Counted from the stretch's first letter, positions 1 to 8,574 are shown. The stretch is 64,000 nt of DNA from an uncultured Clostridia bacterium (GCA_934481345.1 CAKSPF010000002.1:359028-423027); one strand, 5' to 3'. Translations and numbers: made by a program. The notes: generated by a model not told the origin, from the letters alone.

Positions 1-338
1 ACATCGATATACTTGAATATGCGTACGGTATATCCGCATGTGCAGATAACAATGTCAAAGGAGTATACCAATGGAATTACCCCAATGGTTGGGCGTGTTT
101 GCAATACATTGCGGCAAAAGGTCTTGCCAATTACGGATATCACGACGACGCAATCAGAATAATAAAAAAGTATGTTGCGGCTATTGACAAAATTTATGGT
201 GATACCGGTAAGCTGTGGGAAAAATACAATGTCACAGACGGAAGTATAAATGTTGTAAATGAATACGAAATGCCTGAAATGATGGGATGGACGGCAGGAG
301 TGTATTTGTGGTGTCTGGATTATCTGAAAAGGGCATAA
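1..338 (+). CDS. Trehalase-like glycoside hydrolase family 37, C-terminal part
   Basis: The open frame enters from the left edge (first full codon at base 3), so only about 111 C-terminal residues are visible. They contain QWNYPNGWA, close to the second trehalase signature of GH37 (QWDxPxxW), then a GLANYG helix, LWEKYNV and a terminal EYEMPEMMGWTAGVYL block. GH37 enzymes hydrolyse alpha,alpha-trehalose or related alpha-glucosides by an inverting mechanism on an (alpha/alpha)6 barrel. Substrate cannot be fixed from the C-terminus alone, and signal peptide and catalytic acid lie outside the window. It heads a plus-strand run of sugar genes, 50 bp before the esterase gene. The family call is fairly secure and the exact substrate is an inference. 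Confidence 0.8.
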   Translation, partial: IDILEYAYGISACADNNVKGVYQWNYPNGWACLQYIAAKGLANYGYHDDAIRIIKKYVAAIDKIYGDTGKLWEKYNVTDGSINVVNEYEMPEMMGWTAGVYLWCLDYLKRA

Positions 339-388
339 GGTATACAATAATTTATTGAAATGAAATATATGGAATTGAGGTATCGAAT

Positions 389-1450
389 ATGGATAAACGT
401 GAATTTGCAGATGCAAACTTTATCACAATTAAGGCAAAAAAATCGGAGTATGACTACCGCAATTACAGCGAATTTGATTTGGAGGGTTTCTTGTTTTTTG
501 AGGAAAACGAAGGGAATTTTTACAGACTTCCAAACAGAATTTTAAAAAACTGCACCGAAAATATGCAGGAGGTAGCAAAAAATTCTTCCGGCGGAGTTTT
601 GAAATTCCGAACTAATTCAAAAAAACTGACCATTCACTGCGATTATGAATACCACCGTTGTTCATCATCTTTGTCACAGCTTTCGGACGCAGGATTTGAT
701 TTGTATCTGATAAAAAATGGCAAGTATGAATTTATGCATTGCTTTTATCCTTCTACAGAAGATGAAGTCCTTGATATGGAGGGAGTTATTTCCGACAGTG
801 ATGAAATTAGGGAATACGCTTTATACCTTCCGTTATTTTCAACAATCAGCGATTTTGATATCGGAGTATTAAAGGGAAGTGTGATTGAAAAAAGCAAGGA
901 TATAAAAGAAAGAAAAAAGCTGTTAGTATACGGCTCGTCAATTTCGCAGGGGGCGTGTGCATCAAGACCGGGGATAACTTATGCTGCCATCACCGCTCGA
1001 AGAATGGGTTTTGAACTTTTTAACTGCGGATATTCGGGAAACTGCCGGGGCGAGCTGGTAATTGCCGATGAATTTGCAAAAAAGGATTTTGATTGTTTTA
1101 TATACGAATACGATCATAATGCTCCCGATCCGGATTTTTTGCGTAAAACACATAAACAGTTCTATGATAGAATTCGCAGTGCAAAGCCTAATGTGCCAAT
1201 TATTATTGTATCACGTCCTGATTTTAATTTACATAACCAAGGGACGGAAGCGGAAAGAAACAGAATTGTACTCAATACGTATAACAATGCTGTGACAGAC
1301 GGCGACAAAAATGTTTATTTTGTTGATTTACGCAAGGCATTTGATAACTATGAACGTTCCGATCTTACGACTGACAAAGTGCATCCGAATGACTTTGGCA
1401 TTTCCGTGATTGCGGATTGTATTTGCAAAGTTATGCAAACTATTTTTTGA
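389..1450 (+). CDS. GxDLY/GDSL-type SGNH esterase (carbohydrate deacylase-like)
   Basis: This 353-residue protein has the two-part architecture of the GxDLY domain followed by a GDSL_3-type SGNH hydrolase. GFDLY lies near residue 102. The catalytic domain starts with VYGSSISQGACASRPG (Ser183/Ser184 region), followed by an oxyanion block at NCGYSGNC, and ends with the DKVHP motif whose Asp329 and His332 fit the catalytic Asp and His. Such proteins are generally thought to remove acyl groups from sugars or small esters. There is no signal peptide, so it should act in the cytoplasm. It sits between a GH37 and a GH5 gene, which suggests trimming of acylated oligosaccharides after import. The true substrate is unknown. 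Confidence 0.82.
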   Translation: MDKREFADANFITIKAKKSEYDYRNYSEFDLEGFLFFEENEGNFYRLPNRILKNCTENMQEVAKNSSGGVLKFRTNSKKLTIHCDYEYHRCSSSLSQLSDAGFDLYLIKNGKYEFMHCFYPSTEDEVLDMEGVISDSDEIREYALYLPLFSTISDFDIGVLKGSVIEKSKDIKERKKLLVYGSSISQGACASRPGITYAAITARRMGFELFNCGYSGNCRGELVIADEFAKKDFDCFIYEYDHNAPDPDFLRKTHKQFYDRIRSAKPNVPIIIVSRPDFNLHNQGTEAERNRIVLNTYNNAVTDGDKNVYFVDLRKAFDNYERSDLTTDKVHPNDFGISVIADCICKVMQTIF

Positions 1451-1507
1451 GAGTCTGTAACGACATAATTGACGAATTTATATTTATTGAAAGGTTAAGG
1501 TGACATA

Positions 1508-2596
1508 ATGATGAAGTTTAACGGTTTTGAAAAAGGTATGGGTATCGGAGGCTGGCTTACAAACTACAAGCGCTTTAATGTATTGCCCGAAAATCGTCGT
1601 ATGGATTTGACGGTCGGAGACTTTGAGCATTTTAATTCGTATATAACGGAGAATGATGTAAAGTATATAGCTTCTCTCGGATTAGATCACATAAGGCTCG
1701 GATTTGACCAGATAGTTGTGGAAGAAAGTCCGTATGTATACCGAGAAAGCATAATGCAGCTCATAGAAAAATTTGTGTGTAATTGCCGTAAGTATAAGTT
1801 GAATGTGGTTTTAAATCTGCATAAGGCTGTTGGAAACTATTGTGACATAGCTGAAAGCAAAAGTTTGCTTGACGATTCCGAGTTGCAAAAAAGATTTATT
1901 GCTATGTGGGAATATTTTGAAAAATATTTTAAGGATTTCCCTGAGGTTGCATTTGAACTGCTAAATGAGGTTCGTGACACTGATTCATCCAAGTGGAATG
2001 AGCTTGCCGAAAAAACACTTAAAAGCATTCGCAGCATAAATCCTGAAAGAAAAGTAATAATCGGAAGCACCCTTTGGAATAATGTAAACACACTTAAAGA
2101 TTTAAAACTGTATGATGATAAAAATGTTATTTATACATTCCACACATATGAGCCATTTTCATTTACACACCAGCAGGGAGTTCTTATGGACGGACCGATG
2201 TATTATAACAGAAAAATGCCATATCCGGGTGATATAGAAAGATATCGTGATTATGAAAAGGTAGTGGGAAATAACGAGAAATCATACGAAGGATTTGATG
2301 CGATGGATAAAAACTTCATACATAAAAATCTGCAGCCTGCCGTTGATTTTATGAAAAATAATCCCGATAAAATTTTGTGGTGCGGTGAGTTTGGAACGAT
2401 ACGTCACTGCAAATTGGAATGGCGTGAAAATTGGATGCACGATGTTATAGAATTTTTTATTGACAACAACATTCCGTATTGTGTATGGAATTATCTCAGC
2501 ACTCCGAATGACGGCAACCGTTTTAGCCTTGTTGATGATGATACAAGACAGATACTCAGCGATAATCTTGCAAAAATAATAAGAGGCGAAGTATGA
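1508..2596 (+). CDS. Glycoside hydrolase family 5, cytoplasmic endoglucanase-like
   Basis: The 362-residue protein has a clan GH-A (beta/alpha)8 pattern. GFEKGMGIGGWL opens the barrel, HIRLGFD is the conserved Arg strand, FELLNEV carries the acid/base Glu154, FHTYEPF carries the active-site His/Tyr, and LWCGEFGT carries the nucleophile Glu294. Retaining GH5 enzymes cleave beta-glucans, mannans or related glycosides. No signal peptide is present, so it probably acts on imported oligosaccharides. AAGGTTAAGG lies upstream of the start; two adjacent ATGs exist and the first is used here. The stop overlaps the next start by four bases (ATGA), implying translational coupling with the transporter gene. 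Confidence 0.87.
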   Translation: MMKFNGFEKGMGIGGWLTNYKRFNVLPENRRMDLTVGDFEHFNSYITENDVKYIASLGLDHIRLGFDQIVVEESPYVYRESIMQLIEKFVCNCRKYKLNVVLNLHKAVGNYCDIAESKSLLDDSELQKRFIAMWEYFEKYFKDFPEVAFELLNEVRDTDSSKWNELAEKTLKSIRSINPERKVIIGSTLWNNVNTLKDLKLYDDKNVIYTFHTYEPFSFTHQQGVLMDGPMYYNRKMPYPGDIERYRDYEKVVGNNEKSYEGFDAMDKNFIHKNLQPAVDFMKNNPDKILWCGEFGTIRHCKLEWRENWMHDVIEFFIDNNIPYCVWNYLSTPNDGNRFSLVDDDTRQILSDNLAKIIRGEV

Positions 2597-3462
2597 ATGA
2601 AAGTTTACTAATATACGGTTTTTTTACGCTTAGTATTGTTCTGTCTGTCGGGCGCAATATGTTCTCGAAAAATATATCGGGGTTCAAATTCGGAACGTAT
2701 GATTTTTTTAAAACACAGGCTATGCTGTTTTTCAGCGGTGCGTTAATATTGCTGATACCTTTTATCGTTTCGGCGGAAGAAATGTCTTTGCAGACGTTTT
2801 GCTATTCCGTTATATATGCTCTGTTGCTTATATGTGCACAGTGGGGATATACCGCAGCACTCGGAAACGGCAATACTTCCGTTTGCGTTACACTGTATTC
2901 ACTCGGATTTGTTTTTCCGACCGTTTCGGGAGCGTTGTTTTGGGGAGAAAAATTCAGCATAGAAAATTTATTTGGATTAATTGCTGTAATATCGGCGGTA
3001 ATAATATCGGGGAAAAAGAAAAAAAGTGAGAACAAAAACACAAATAAATACTTGATTCCGCTCATTGTCGCTATGTTATCATCGGGCGGACTCGGTATTA
3101 TGCAAAAAATACAGCAGAAATCAATATATTCCGGGCAGAGGGAAATATTTATACTTACAGCATTTGTTATAGCAGGGATAATGTCAGCTATTTCGGCATT
3201 TATTTGCAGAAGTAACAAGAGGAAAGTCACAGAGAAATTTAATATTTCTCCGTTTATTGCTGGATTATGTTTCGGTTGCTGCAATTTACTTAATACATTT
3301 CTTGCAGGAAAGCTTGACAGTGCCTTTTTCTTTCCGGTGCAAAATATAAGTGTAATAATAATGTCTGTGGTATCAGGGTTAATCTTTTTCCGTGAAAGGC
3401 TCTGTAAAAAAGATTATTTGGTTTTTCTGCTCGGATGTGCGGCGATTTTTTTGATGAATTGA
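2593..3462 (+). CDS. EamA/DMT-superfamily transporter
   Basis: The 289-residue protein is almost entirely hydrophobic, with about ten predicted membrane helices arranged as two EamA-like repeats separated by a Lys-rich loop (about residues 137-150). Features of the drug/metabolite transporter superfamily include a glycine-rich first repeat ending in FWGEKF and a second repeat ending in FFRERL, the usual ExF/RE ends of EamA halves. It overlaps the GH5 gene by four bases and is therefore probably coupled to it. It may move a sugar or breakdown product across the cytoplasmic membrane. Substrate and direction cannot be read from the sequence. Confidence 0.8.
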   Translation: MNESLLIYGFFTLSIVLSVGRNMFSKNISGFKFGTYDFFKTQAMLFFSGALILLIPFIVSAEEMSLQTFCYSVIYALLLICAQWGYTAALGNGNTSVCVTLYSLGFVFPTVSGALFWGEKFSIENLFGLIAVISAVIISGKKKKSENKNTNKYLIPLIVAMLSSGGLGIMQKIQQKSIYSGQREIFILTAFVIAGIMSAISAFICRSNKRKVTEKFNISPFIAGLCFGCCNLLNTFLAGKLDSAFFFPVQNISVIIMSVVSGLIFFRERLCKKDYLVFLLGCAAIFLMN

Positions 3463-3508
3463 TGTGCATAAAATATATGTTAAATAATTATGTGTGGGGT
3501 GATATCTG

Positions 3509-4105
3509 ATGAAAAATATATATTTAATTGGTGATTCTATAAGAGTTGGCACAACATCCGGCGTGGTAACGCCCGGATATGAATTGTTTGTAAGAAAAAA
3601 ATGTGACGGAAAATATGGTATATATTCGCCCGAGGAAAACAGCCGTTTTGCGCAGTATACCCTTAGAAATTTATATGAGTGGGTAAGCGGGTTTGACACA
3701 AGCATAATTGATGTTATACATTGGAACAACGGCTTGTGGGATGTTCTTCGCCTAAACGGTGATGATCCGCTTACTCCGATAGATATGTATGAGCTGATGC
3801 TGCGCAGAATCATTAAAAAAATGCGGTTGTTGTTTCCGAATGCCAAAATTATTTTTGCAACCACAACACCGGTTTGTGAAGAAGCAGCACCTGAGAATTA
3901 TATGCGGTATAATTGCGAAATTGAAAAATATAATGATGTGGCAAAAAAAATAATGGCAGAAAATAACATCTGTATTGACGATTTATATTCGACTGCAAAG
4001 AAAATAAATGCTTCATACTGTGCGGATTGGACTCATTTCAATTCGGAAGGAGCAAAAATACTTGCAGAAGCGGTTGTAAAAAGCATTGAAAAATCGCTTG
4101 CATAA
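3509..4105 (+). CDS. Small SGNH/GDSL hydrolase
   Basis: This 198-residue protein is a compact SGNH hydrolase. It opens with YLIGDSIR (nucleophile Ser10), has an Asn block at HWNNGLWD, and closes with DWTHFNSEGAK, where Asp173 and His176 complete the triad. It has no signal peptide and no extra domain. A ribosome site (TGGGGTGAT) precedes the ATG. It is the second esterase-like gene in this short cluster, which strengthens the case that the imported substrate carries ester groups such as acetyl or methyl. The reaction itself is inferred from family membership only. Confidence 0.82.
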   Translation: MKNIYLIGDSIRVGTTSGVVTPGYELFVRKKCDGKYGIYSPEENSRFAQYTLRNLYEWVSGFDTSIIDVIHWNNGLWDVLRLNGDDPLTPIDMYELMLRRIIKKMRLLFPNAKIIFATTTPVCEEAAPENYMRYNCEIEKYNDVAKKIMAENNICIDDLYSTAKKINASYCADWTHFNSEGAKILAEAVVKSIEKSLA

Positions 4106-4166
4106 AAGCAGTATAATAATTAGTTCTAAAAAATTATAATAATTATTAAATGTGAGGAAGATTGTA

Positions 4167-5450
4167 ATGAAAAGTAACGAAAAATTACCGGTAATTTTGA
4201 GTACTGATGTATTGGTCTGCGGAGGTGGTCCTGCCGGAGTCGGAGCTGCTGTAAGAGCAGGCCGTATGGGAGCAGATGTAACAATTATTGAGTCACTTGA
4301 TTGTTTGGGCGGCATAGCGACTGCCGGTATGATGTCTCACTGGACGGGGTATTCGTCAAGTAAAATCTCGTCAGAAATTTTTGAGCGTTCACTTAAAAAA
4401 TGCCAGGTATTGGGCTGGGACGAGAAAAATGAATGTAACGATATTGTTATAAATCAGGAAGTGTTAAAAATTGTTCTTGATGAAATGGCATATGAGGCAA
4501 ATGTAAAAACATTATTCTATACTATGGCTTGTGAGGCTGTTGTGGATGGCGGAAGGATAGTTGGCGTTGTTGTTCAAAACAAAAATGGCAGAGGAATAAT
4601 AAAGGCAAAAAAAGTTATTGACGCAACAGGTGACGGAGATATTGCTGCTTCTGCCAGTGTTCCATATTTTAAAGGCCGTGAAACCGATGGAAAAATGCAG
4701 CCGTGTACGATAATGTTTAAAGTTGGTGGTGTGGATTACAACAGGGCAGTATTTCCCGGTTCTTTTGAAACAAAAGTGAATACCGATAGAGGCGAGTTAC
4801 AGGCGCTTGCACAGGAAATACTCCCATTTCCGGCAGGTCATGTCTTGCTTTACAAACAAACAACGCCCGGTACTGTATGTTGCAATATGACTAATTGCAT
4901 TGATGTTGACGGCACCGATGCACAGAGTATGACAAGAGGTATACAGGTGTGCCGCTTACAGCTTGAACCAATAATTAAATTTTTGAGGGAATATGTTCCC
5001 GGATATGAAAATTGTTGGCTTATGAGCACTGCACATCTGCTTGGAATACGTGAAACAAGACACTTCAAGGGTATTCAGTCTTTGGGTGCGGACGATATAC
5101 TTGAAGCAAAGGTCTATGAAAACTGGGTTGTAAGACAGGCCTTTTTCAATTTTGATGTTCATAATATGTCTGGATCAAGCATTGATGAAACGGGCGTACA
5201 AAAGGAATGGAAACAACCGGAGGCGTATACAATCCCTTACGGTTGCCTTTTGCCTGAAAATGTTGAAGGCTTATTGCTTTCCGGCAGAAACATAAGCGGA
5301 AGTCATTTGGCTCATTCTAATTTCCGTGTGATGCCGATTGCAATGGCAGTCGGAGAGGCTGCCGGTGCTGCAGCGGTACTGTCATTGAAAAATGGTCAAT
5401 TACTTCGTGATGTAAATGTATCCGATATTCAAAAAGAAGTCAGCGAATAG
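4167..5450 (+). CDS. FAD-dependent oxidoreductase (FAD_oxidored type)
   Basis: The start is placed at the ATG at 4167 because GAGGAAG lies six bases upstream; a GTG five codons earlier would overlap that site. The 427-residue protein has an N-terminal dinucleotide fold with GGGPAG at residues 19-24, an acidic strand end at TIIES, and a second FAD segment DATGDGDIA. The C-terminal flavin-contact block is LLLSGRNISGSHLAHS followed by GEAAGAAA. This is the layout of PF12831-type oxidoreductases, often found beside sugar catabolism genes and thought to oxidise carbohydrate-derived substrates. It is the last gene of the left cluster before a 114-bp gap. Electron acceptor and substrate are unknown. 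Confidence 0.82.
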   Translation: MKSNEKLPVILSTDVLVCGGGPAGVGAAVRAGRMGADVTIIESLDCLGGIATAGMMSHWTGYSSSKISSEIFERSLKKCQVLGWDEKNECNDIVINQEVLKIVLDEMAYEANVKTLFYTMACEAVVDGGRIVGVVVQNKNGRGIIKAKKVIDATGDGDIAASASVPYFKGRETDGKMQPCTIMFKVGGVDYNRAVFPGSFETKVNTDRGELQALAQEILPFPAGHVLLYKQTTPGTVCCNMTNCIDVDGTDAQSMTRGIQVCRLQLEPIIKFLREYVPGYENCWLMSTAHLLGIRETRHFKGIQSLGADDILEAKVYENWVVRQAFFNFDVHNMSGSSIDETGVQKEWKQPEAYTIPYGCLLPENVEGLLLSGRNISGSHLAHSNFRVMPIAMAVGEAAGAAAVLSLKNGQLLRDVNVSDIQKEVSE

Positions 5451-5564
5451 ATTTATGAAATATTTTGCACAAGATTTGTTTTGGGGGCTGCTCTTTTGTT
5501 CCTAATTGATTATATGACCGGGTTTTTTACAGTGCTATTAATGGATAATGCGGAGGAATAAACA

Positions 5565-7193
5565 TTGAATTATAATATAACATTTAACAAGTGGCTTGAA
5601 AGCAGTAAATTAAGTGACAGCGAAAAGGCAGTTCTGAATAATTTCAGTGAAAAAGAAATTGAGGACAGCTTTTACCGTGATTTGGAGTTCGGCACGGGCG
5701 GACTGCGCGGAGTTATGGGGCCGGGCACAAACAGAATGAATATTTACACCGTGCGCCGTGCAACGCAGGGGCTTGCGAGTGAAATCCTTGACTACGGTGC
5801 TGACTTTGCCGAAAAGGGCGTTGTAATTGCGCACGATTCGAGGAACAATTCCCGTGCATTTGCGCTTGAGGCGGCAAATGTGCTGTGCGCAAACGGCATA
5901 AAGACATACCTTTTTGACGGCTTAAGACCTACGCCCGAACTTTCCTTTGCGGTGCGTTATCTCGGCTGTGCGAGAGGAATTGTAATCACCGCGAGCCACA
6001 ACCCAAAGGAGTACAACGGCTACAAGGTGTACGGTGAGGACGGGGGACAGATACCTCCGGGTGTTGCCGATAAGATTATAAAATACATAGACAATACCGA
6101 CATTTTCGACGGTGTTAAGCTCTGCGAAAATCCGAAAATAAATATAATCGGCGAGGAAGTTGACAGCGCATACATAAAGGCGGTAAAGGAGCAGTCGCTC
6201 GGCACAAAAATCCCCGACGATTTCAAGGTGGTATACACACCGCTCCACGGTTCGGGCAATATTCCCGTCCGCAGGATTTTGGCGGAAACGGGCGTTAAAA
6301 ACGTGTTTACCGTGCCGGGGCAGGAAAAACCCGACGGCAATTTCCCGACCGTAAAATCGCCCAATCCCGAAAATAGCGAGGCCTTTGATATTGCCATAGA
6401 GTACGCAAAAAAGCAAAATGCCGACCTTGTTTTCGGAACAGACCCCGACAGCGACAGAATAGGGGTTGTTGTAAAGACGTCGGACGGCGAATACAAGGTA
6501 TTAAACGGCAATCAGACAGGCTGCCTTTTGCTTGAATACATTCTTCGCAAGGAAAAGGAAAACGGCACCCTGCCCGAAAACGGAGCTGTCGTAAAGACGG
6601 TAGTCACGAGCGAACTTGTGCGCAGGATTGCCGATGATTACGGCATAATCACGCTCGATGTGCTGACGGGTTTTAAGTTTATCGGCGAGAAGATAAAGGA
6701 ATTTGAAAAGAGCGGAGAACACAGCTTTGTTTTCGGTCTGGAGGAGAGCTTTGGATACCTCAAAGGCACATACGCAAGGGATAAAGACGCCGTGGTTGCC
6801 GCAATGCTCATCTGCGAGGCAGCGGCAGACTATAAGCAGAGAGGCATGACGCTCTATGACGGGCTTATGGAATTGTACGAAAAGTACGGATTCTGTGCTC
6901 AGAAACTCGAAACCCTTACGCTGAGCGGTATTGACGGCAGTGAAAAAATACAGAAAATGATGCACAAGTTCCGTAGTGAAAATATGCCATTTGAAGTTAC
7001 GCAAAAACTCGATTACAAAGACGGCCTTGACGGACTTCCGAAGTCAGATGTGCTTAAATTTATTTTGCCGAACGGCTGGTTTGCGGTTCGCCCGTCGGGA
7101 ACCGAGCCTAAAATCAAGTTTTATTTTGAGGTTTTTGCGGAGAACGAGGAAAACTCACATTTTGATTTGGTGGAGCTGATACACAATGTATAG
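5565..7193 (+). CDS. Phosphoglucomutase/phosphomannomutase (alpha-D-phosphohexomutase)
   Basis: This 542-residue protein is a cytoplasmic alpha-D-phosphohexomutase interconverting hexose 1- and 6-phosphates. The four expected motifs are present in order: TASHNPKEYNGYK with phosphoserine Ser144, the metal loop DPDSDR (Asp293, 295, 297), the sugar loop GLEESFGY, and the phosphate loop RPSGTEPK near residue 509. It starts at a TTG preceded by GGAGGA at a good distance. Length is slightly below the usual 560-580 of the bacterial type. Its base composition and codon choice are visibly more GC-rich than its left neighbours, so it may be a highly expressed housekeeping gene or of different origin. 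It would feed sugars released by the upstream hydrolases into glycolysis. Confidence 0.92.
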   Translation: MNYNITFNKWLESSKLSDSEKAVLNNFSEKEIEDSFYRDLEFGTGGLRGVMGPGTNRMNIYTVRRATQGLASEILDYGADFAEKGVVIAHDSRNNSRAFALEAANVLCANGIKTYLFDGLRPTPELSFAVRYLGCARGIVITASHNPKEYNGYKVYGEDGGQIPPGVADKIIKYIDNTDIFDGVKLCENPKINIIGEEVDSAYIKAVKEQSLGTKIPDDFKVVYTPLHGSGNIPVRRILAETGVKNVFTVPGQEKPDGNFPTVKSPNPENSEAFDIAIEYAKKQNADLVFGTDPDSDRIGVVVKTSDGEYKVLNGNQTGCLLLEYILRKEKENGTLPENGAVVKTVVTSELVRRIADDYGIITLDVLTGFKFIGEKIKEFEKSGEHSFVFGLEESFGYLKGTYARDKDAVVAAMLICEAAADYKQRGMTLYDGLMELYEKYGFCAQKLETLTLSGIDGSEKIQKMMHKFRSENMPFEVTQKLDYKDGLDGLPKSDVLKFILPNGWFAVRPSGTEPKIKFYFEVFAENEENSHFDLVELIHNV

Positions 7194-7750
7194 TAGATGA
7201 ATGATTATCTGTAAATTTGATAGGTATAAATAGTTATGAGGTAATGGTGGTTGATAAAAATTGTTGATTGCCTTTGTTTTATAGGCAAGTTAATGTTGAA
7301 AATGAATTTATTTACAAATATATACAGATACTTGCAATTTTAAAAGGCTTATGTATGAGCTGTGAAACGGGAAAATTTTATTGATCAGATAAATCTGGTG
7401 ATGTGAATATCACATTTGGGTGGCATTTTCGTTACACGCACATAGCCTTATTCGCTTCTGCCGATAGCGGATATGCCGTGCGGTAGGAGTGATTTTATTG
7501 CTATATTTGCTGTCAGCGCTCTGCCTTGTAAAAAGAAGAACAGTATCACATACACATCGGACAAGTCGAAGAAAATGCAATAAATCCGATGATGTTCACC
7601 GATACGCATACCGTACAGCCAAAGACTGTCCCGTATTTAGGGTAGCCTTTGGCTGTCTTTTTGCTTATGGAGCTAACCAAAAGCTCTCTTGTCGTTCGCC
7701 ACCTTCACAATTAAATTTTTTGGCTTATTTGATTGTGGAGGAAACGACAA
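7194..7750 (+). other. Intergenic stretch, possible small RNA, left edge of mobile module
   Basis: No convincing gene is seen in these 557 bases. Bases 7194-7380 are plain AT-rich DNA. From about 7380 the sequence becomes more GC-balanced and contains several short inverted repeats, such as CAGAT-AA-ATCTG near 7395, before a terminator-shaped hairpin at 7616-7662. This could be a short untranslated RNA or a decayed gene. The left end of the recombinase element probably lies here. An open frame at 7489-7794 has poor composition and crosses the hairpin, so it is not called as a gene. Confidence 0.35.
7616..7662 (+). terminator. Rho-independent terminator upstream of the leader peptide
   Basis: CAGCCAAAG (7616-7624) pairs perfectly with CTTTGGCTG (7647-7655), with an inner CCC/GGG pairing, and is followed by TCTTTTT. 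It would end any transcript coming from the preceding intergenic region and isolate the element's regulator from upstream transcription. Confidence 0.65.
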
Positions 7751-7843
7751 ATGAAAAAAATTCTAAAAAATTTTTTGAATATGAAAGTTTCTGACAGGTT
7801 CGTCTTGTATCATAGTCATCAAGGAAGAAGGTGTGGGCTATGA
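7751..7843 (+). CDS. Short leader peptide coupled to the HTH gene
   Basis: A 30-codon frame begins MKKILKNFLNMKVSD and ends RRCGL. It has a strong ribosome site (GTGGAGGAAACGACAA before the ATG). Its TGA overlaps the ATG of the next gene as ATGA, and its last codons contain that gene's ribosome site (GAAGAAGG). This arrangement suggests translational coupling or attenuation of the regulator. The peptide is basic and amphipathic with no recognised domain. It is below the usual gene-calling length, so its reality rests on the ribosome site and the exact overlap. Confidence 0.5.
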   Translation: MKKILKNFLNMKVSDRFVLYHSHQGRRCGL

Positions 7844-8175
7844 AGGACAACCTGACAACCTATGAACGCAGGGAAAATATAAGAAACTATTTGATTAAAA
7901 AGAGATTTTCTACTGCACAGGAATTGTCATATATGTTCGGCGTAACTCAAAGAACGATATTCAGAGATATTGTATTTCTGAGTAGTCGGTTGCCTATAAC
8001 AACCAAAGCCGGTGGCGGCGGAGGTATCTTTCTGAATCAGGATTTTGAAAACCCTAAACAATATCTTAGTTTGGAAGAAGAAAATTTGTTGATTATGTTA
8101 TCGGAAACTCTTACTAAAAAAGATAAGCTGATAATACATAATATTTTGAATAAATTTTCCGTACACAAGGGTTAA
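7840..8175 (+). CDS. Short HTH transcriptional regulator (HTH_11/DeoR-like)
   Basis: The start is set at the ATG at 7840 behind GAAGAAGG, not at the GTG nine bases earlier. The 111-residue protein has an N-terminal winged helix-turn-helix: ERRENIRNYL, then TAQELSYMFGVTQRTIFRD as helix 2, turn and recognition helix, then a glycine-rich wing (AGGGGGI). This pattern matches HTH_11/DeoR-type DNA-binding domains found at the N-terminus of WYL regulators, but no WYL or ligand domain follows. It is probably the local repressor or activator of the element. It is translationally linked to the 30-codon leader upstream. Confidence 0.75.
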   Translation: MKDNLTTYERRENIRNYLIKKRFSTAQELSYMFGVTQRTIFRDIVFLSSRLPITTKAGGGGGIFLNQDFENPKQYLSLEEENLLIMLSETLTKKDKLIIHNILNKFSVHKG

Positions 8176-8225
8176 TAAAATCCGACTTGTTCTTTGACAA
8201 CCGAATAGATTATTGTCTGCACACT

Positions 8226-8539
8226 GCCTATGGCGGCGTAAGCCAAAGCGACATATCAGAACACGCTTGCGATCAATGTTTGTGATAGTAACCTCTTATG
8301 GTGAGAGGAATTGCAATGATTCCATAGGCTATATAATGATACTTCTGCTAAGTCCTAACTCACATCTGGATAGCAGCCCGGCAAAGCGACCGGGGAAACG
8401 CCCGCCGTATTTGCGAAAGAATACGGAGTGGATTTCATGATACCTGTGTAACCGACAGGTTGCAGAGAATGAGAGAAAATTGACAGATGATTTGCAAAAC
8501 ACGCGCGGCGGTCTGTCCCCCTAAATGACAGGCTGCCGC
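8226..8539 (+). ncRNA. Candidate structured RNA between HTH regulator and helicase
   Basis: This 314-base stretch lacks a credible gene and contains an unusual density of inverted repeats. GCCTATGG (8226-8233) pairs with CCATAGGC (8322-8329) as a long-range stem. Inside it CCTCT/AGAGG (8292-8308) forms a hairpin. Downstream are CCCGG/CCGGG (8377-8394), CCGTATT/AATACGG (8405-8426), ACCTGT/ACAGGT (8442-8460) and a 13-bp stem 8505-8517/8527-8539 whose only deviations are two G-U pairs. No poly-T follows the last stem, and the helicase ribosome site lies 20 bases downstream. It could be a cis-acting leader of the helicase mRNA, a free RNA, or a DNA origin or recombination site. I do not recognise it as a named family. 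Confidence 0.6.
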
Positions 8540-8574
8540 ATATTGTTATTGAAAGCCGAAGGAGATAAAAACAA

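Noticed and set aside
5922..7004. Long minus-strand frames inside the phosphoglucomutase gene
   Set aside because: They are antisense to a gene with all four family motifs and lack ribosome sites; the GC-rich codon bias of the real gene creates them.
7489..7794. Open frame of about 100 codons starting at GTG
   Set aside because: The ribosome site overlaps the start, the frame crosses a terminator hairpin and the leader peptide start, and the composition (many His, Arg, Cys, Ser) is not protein-like.
8226..8539. CRISPR array or phage-type attachment array
   Set aside because: There are inverted repeats of different sequence, not regularly spaced direct repeats, and no cas genes nearby.
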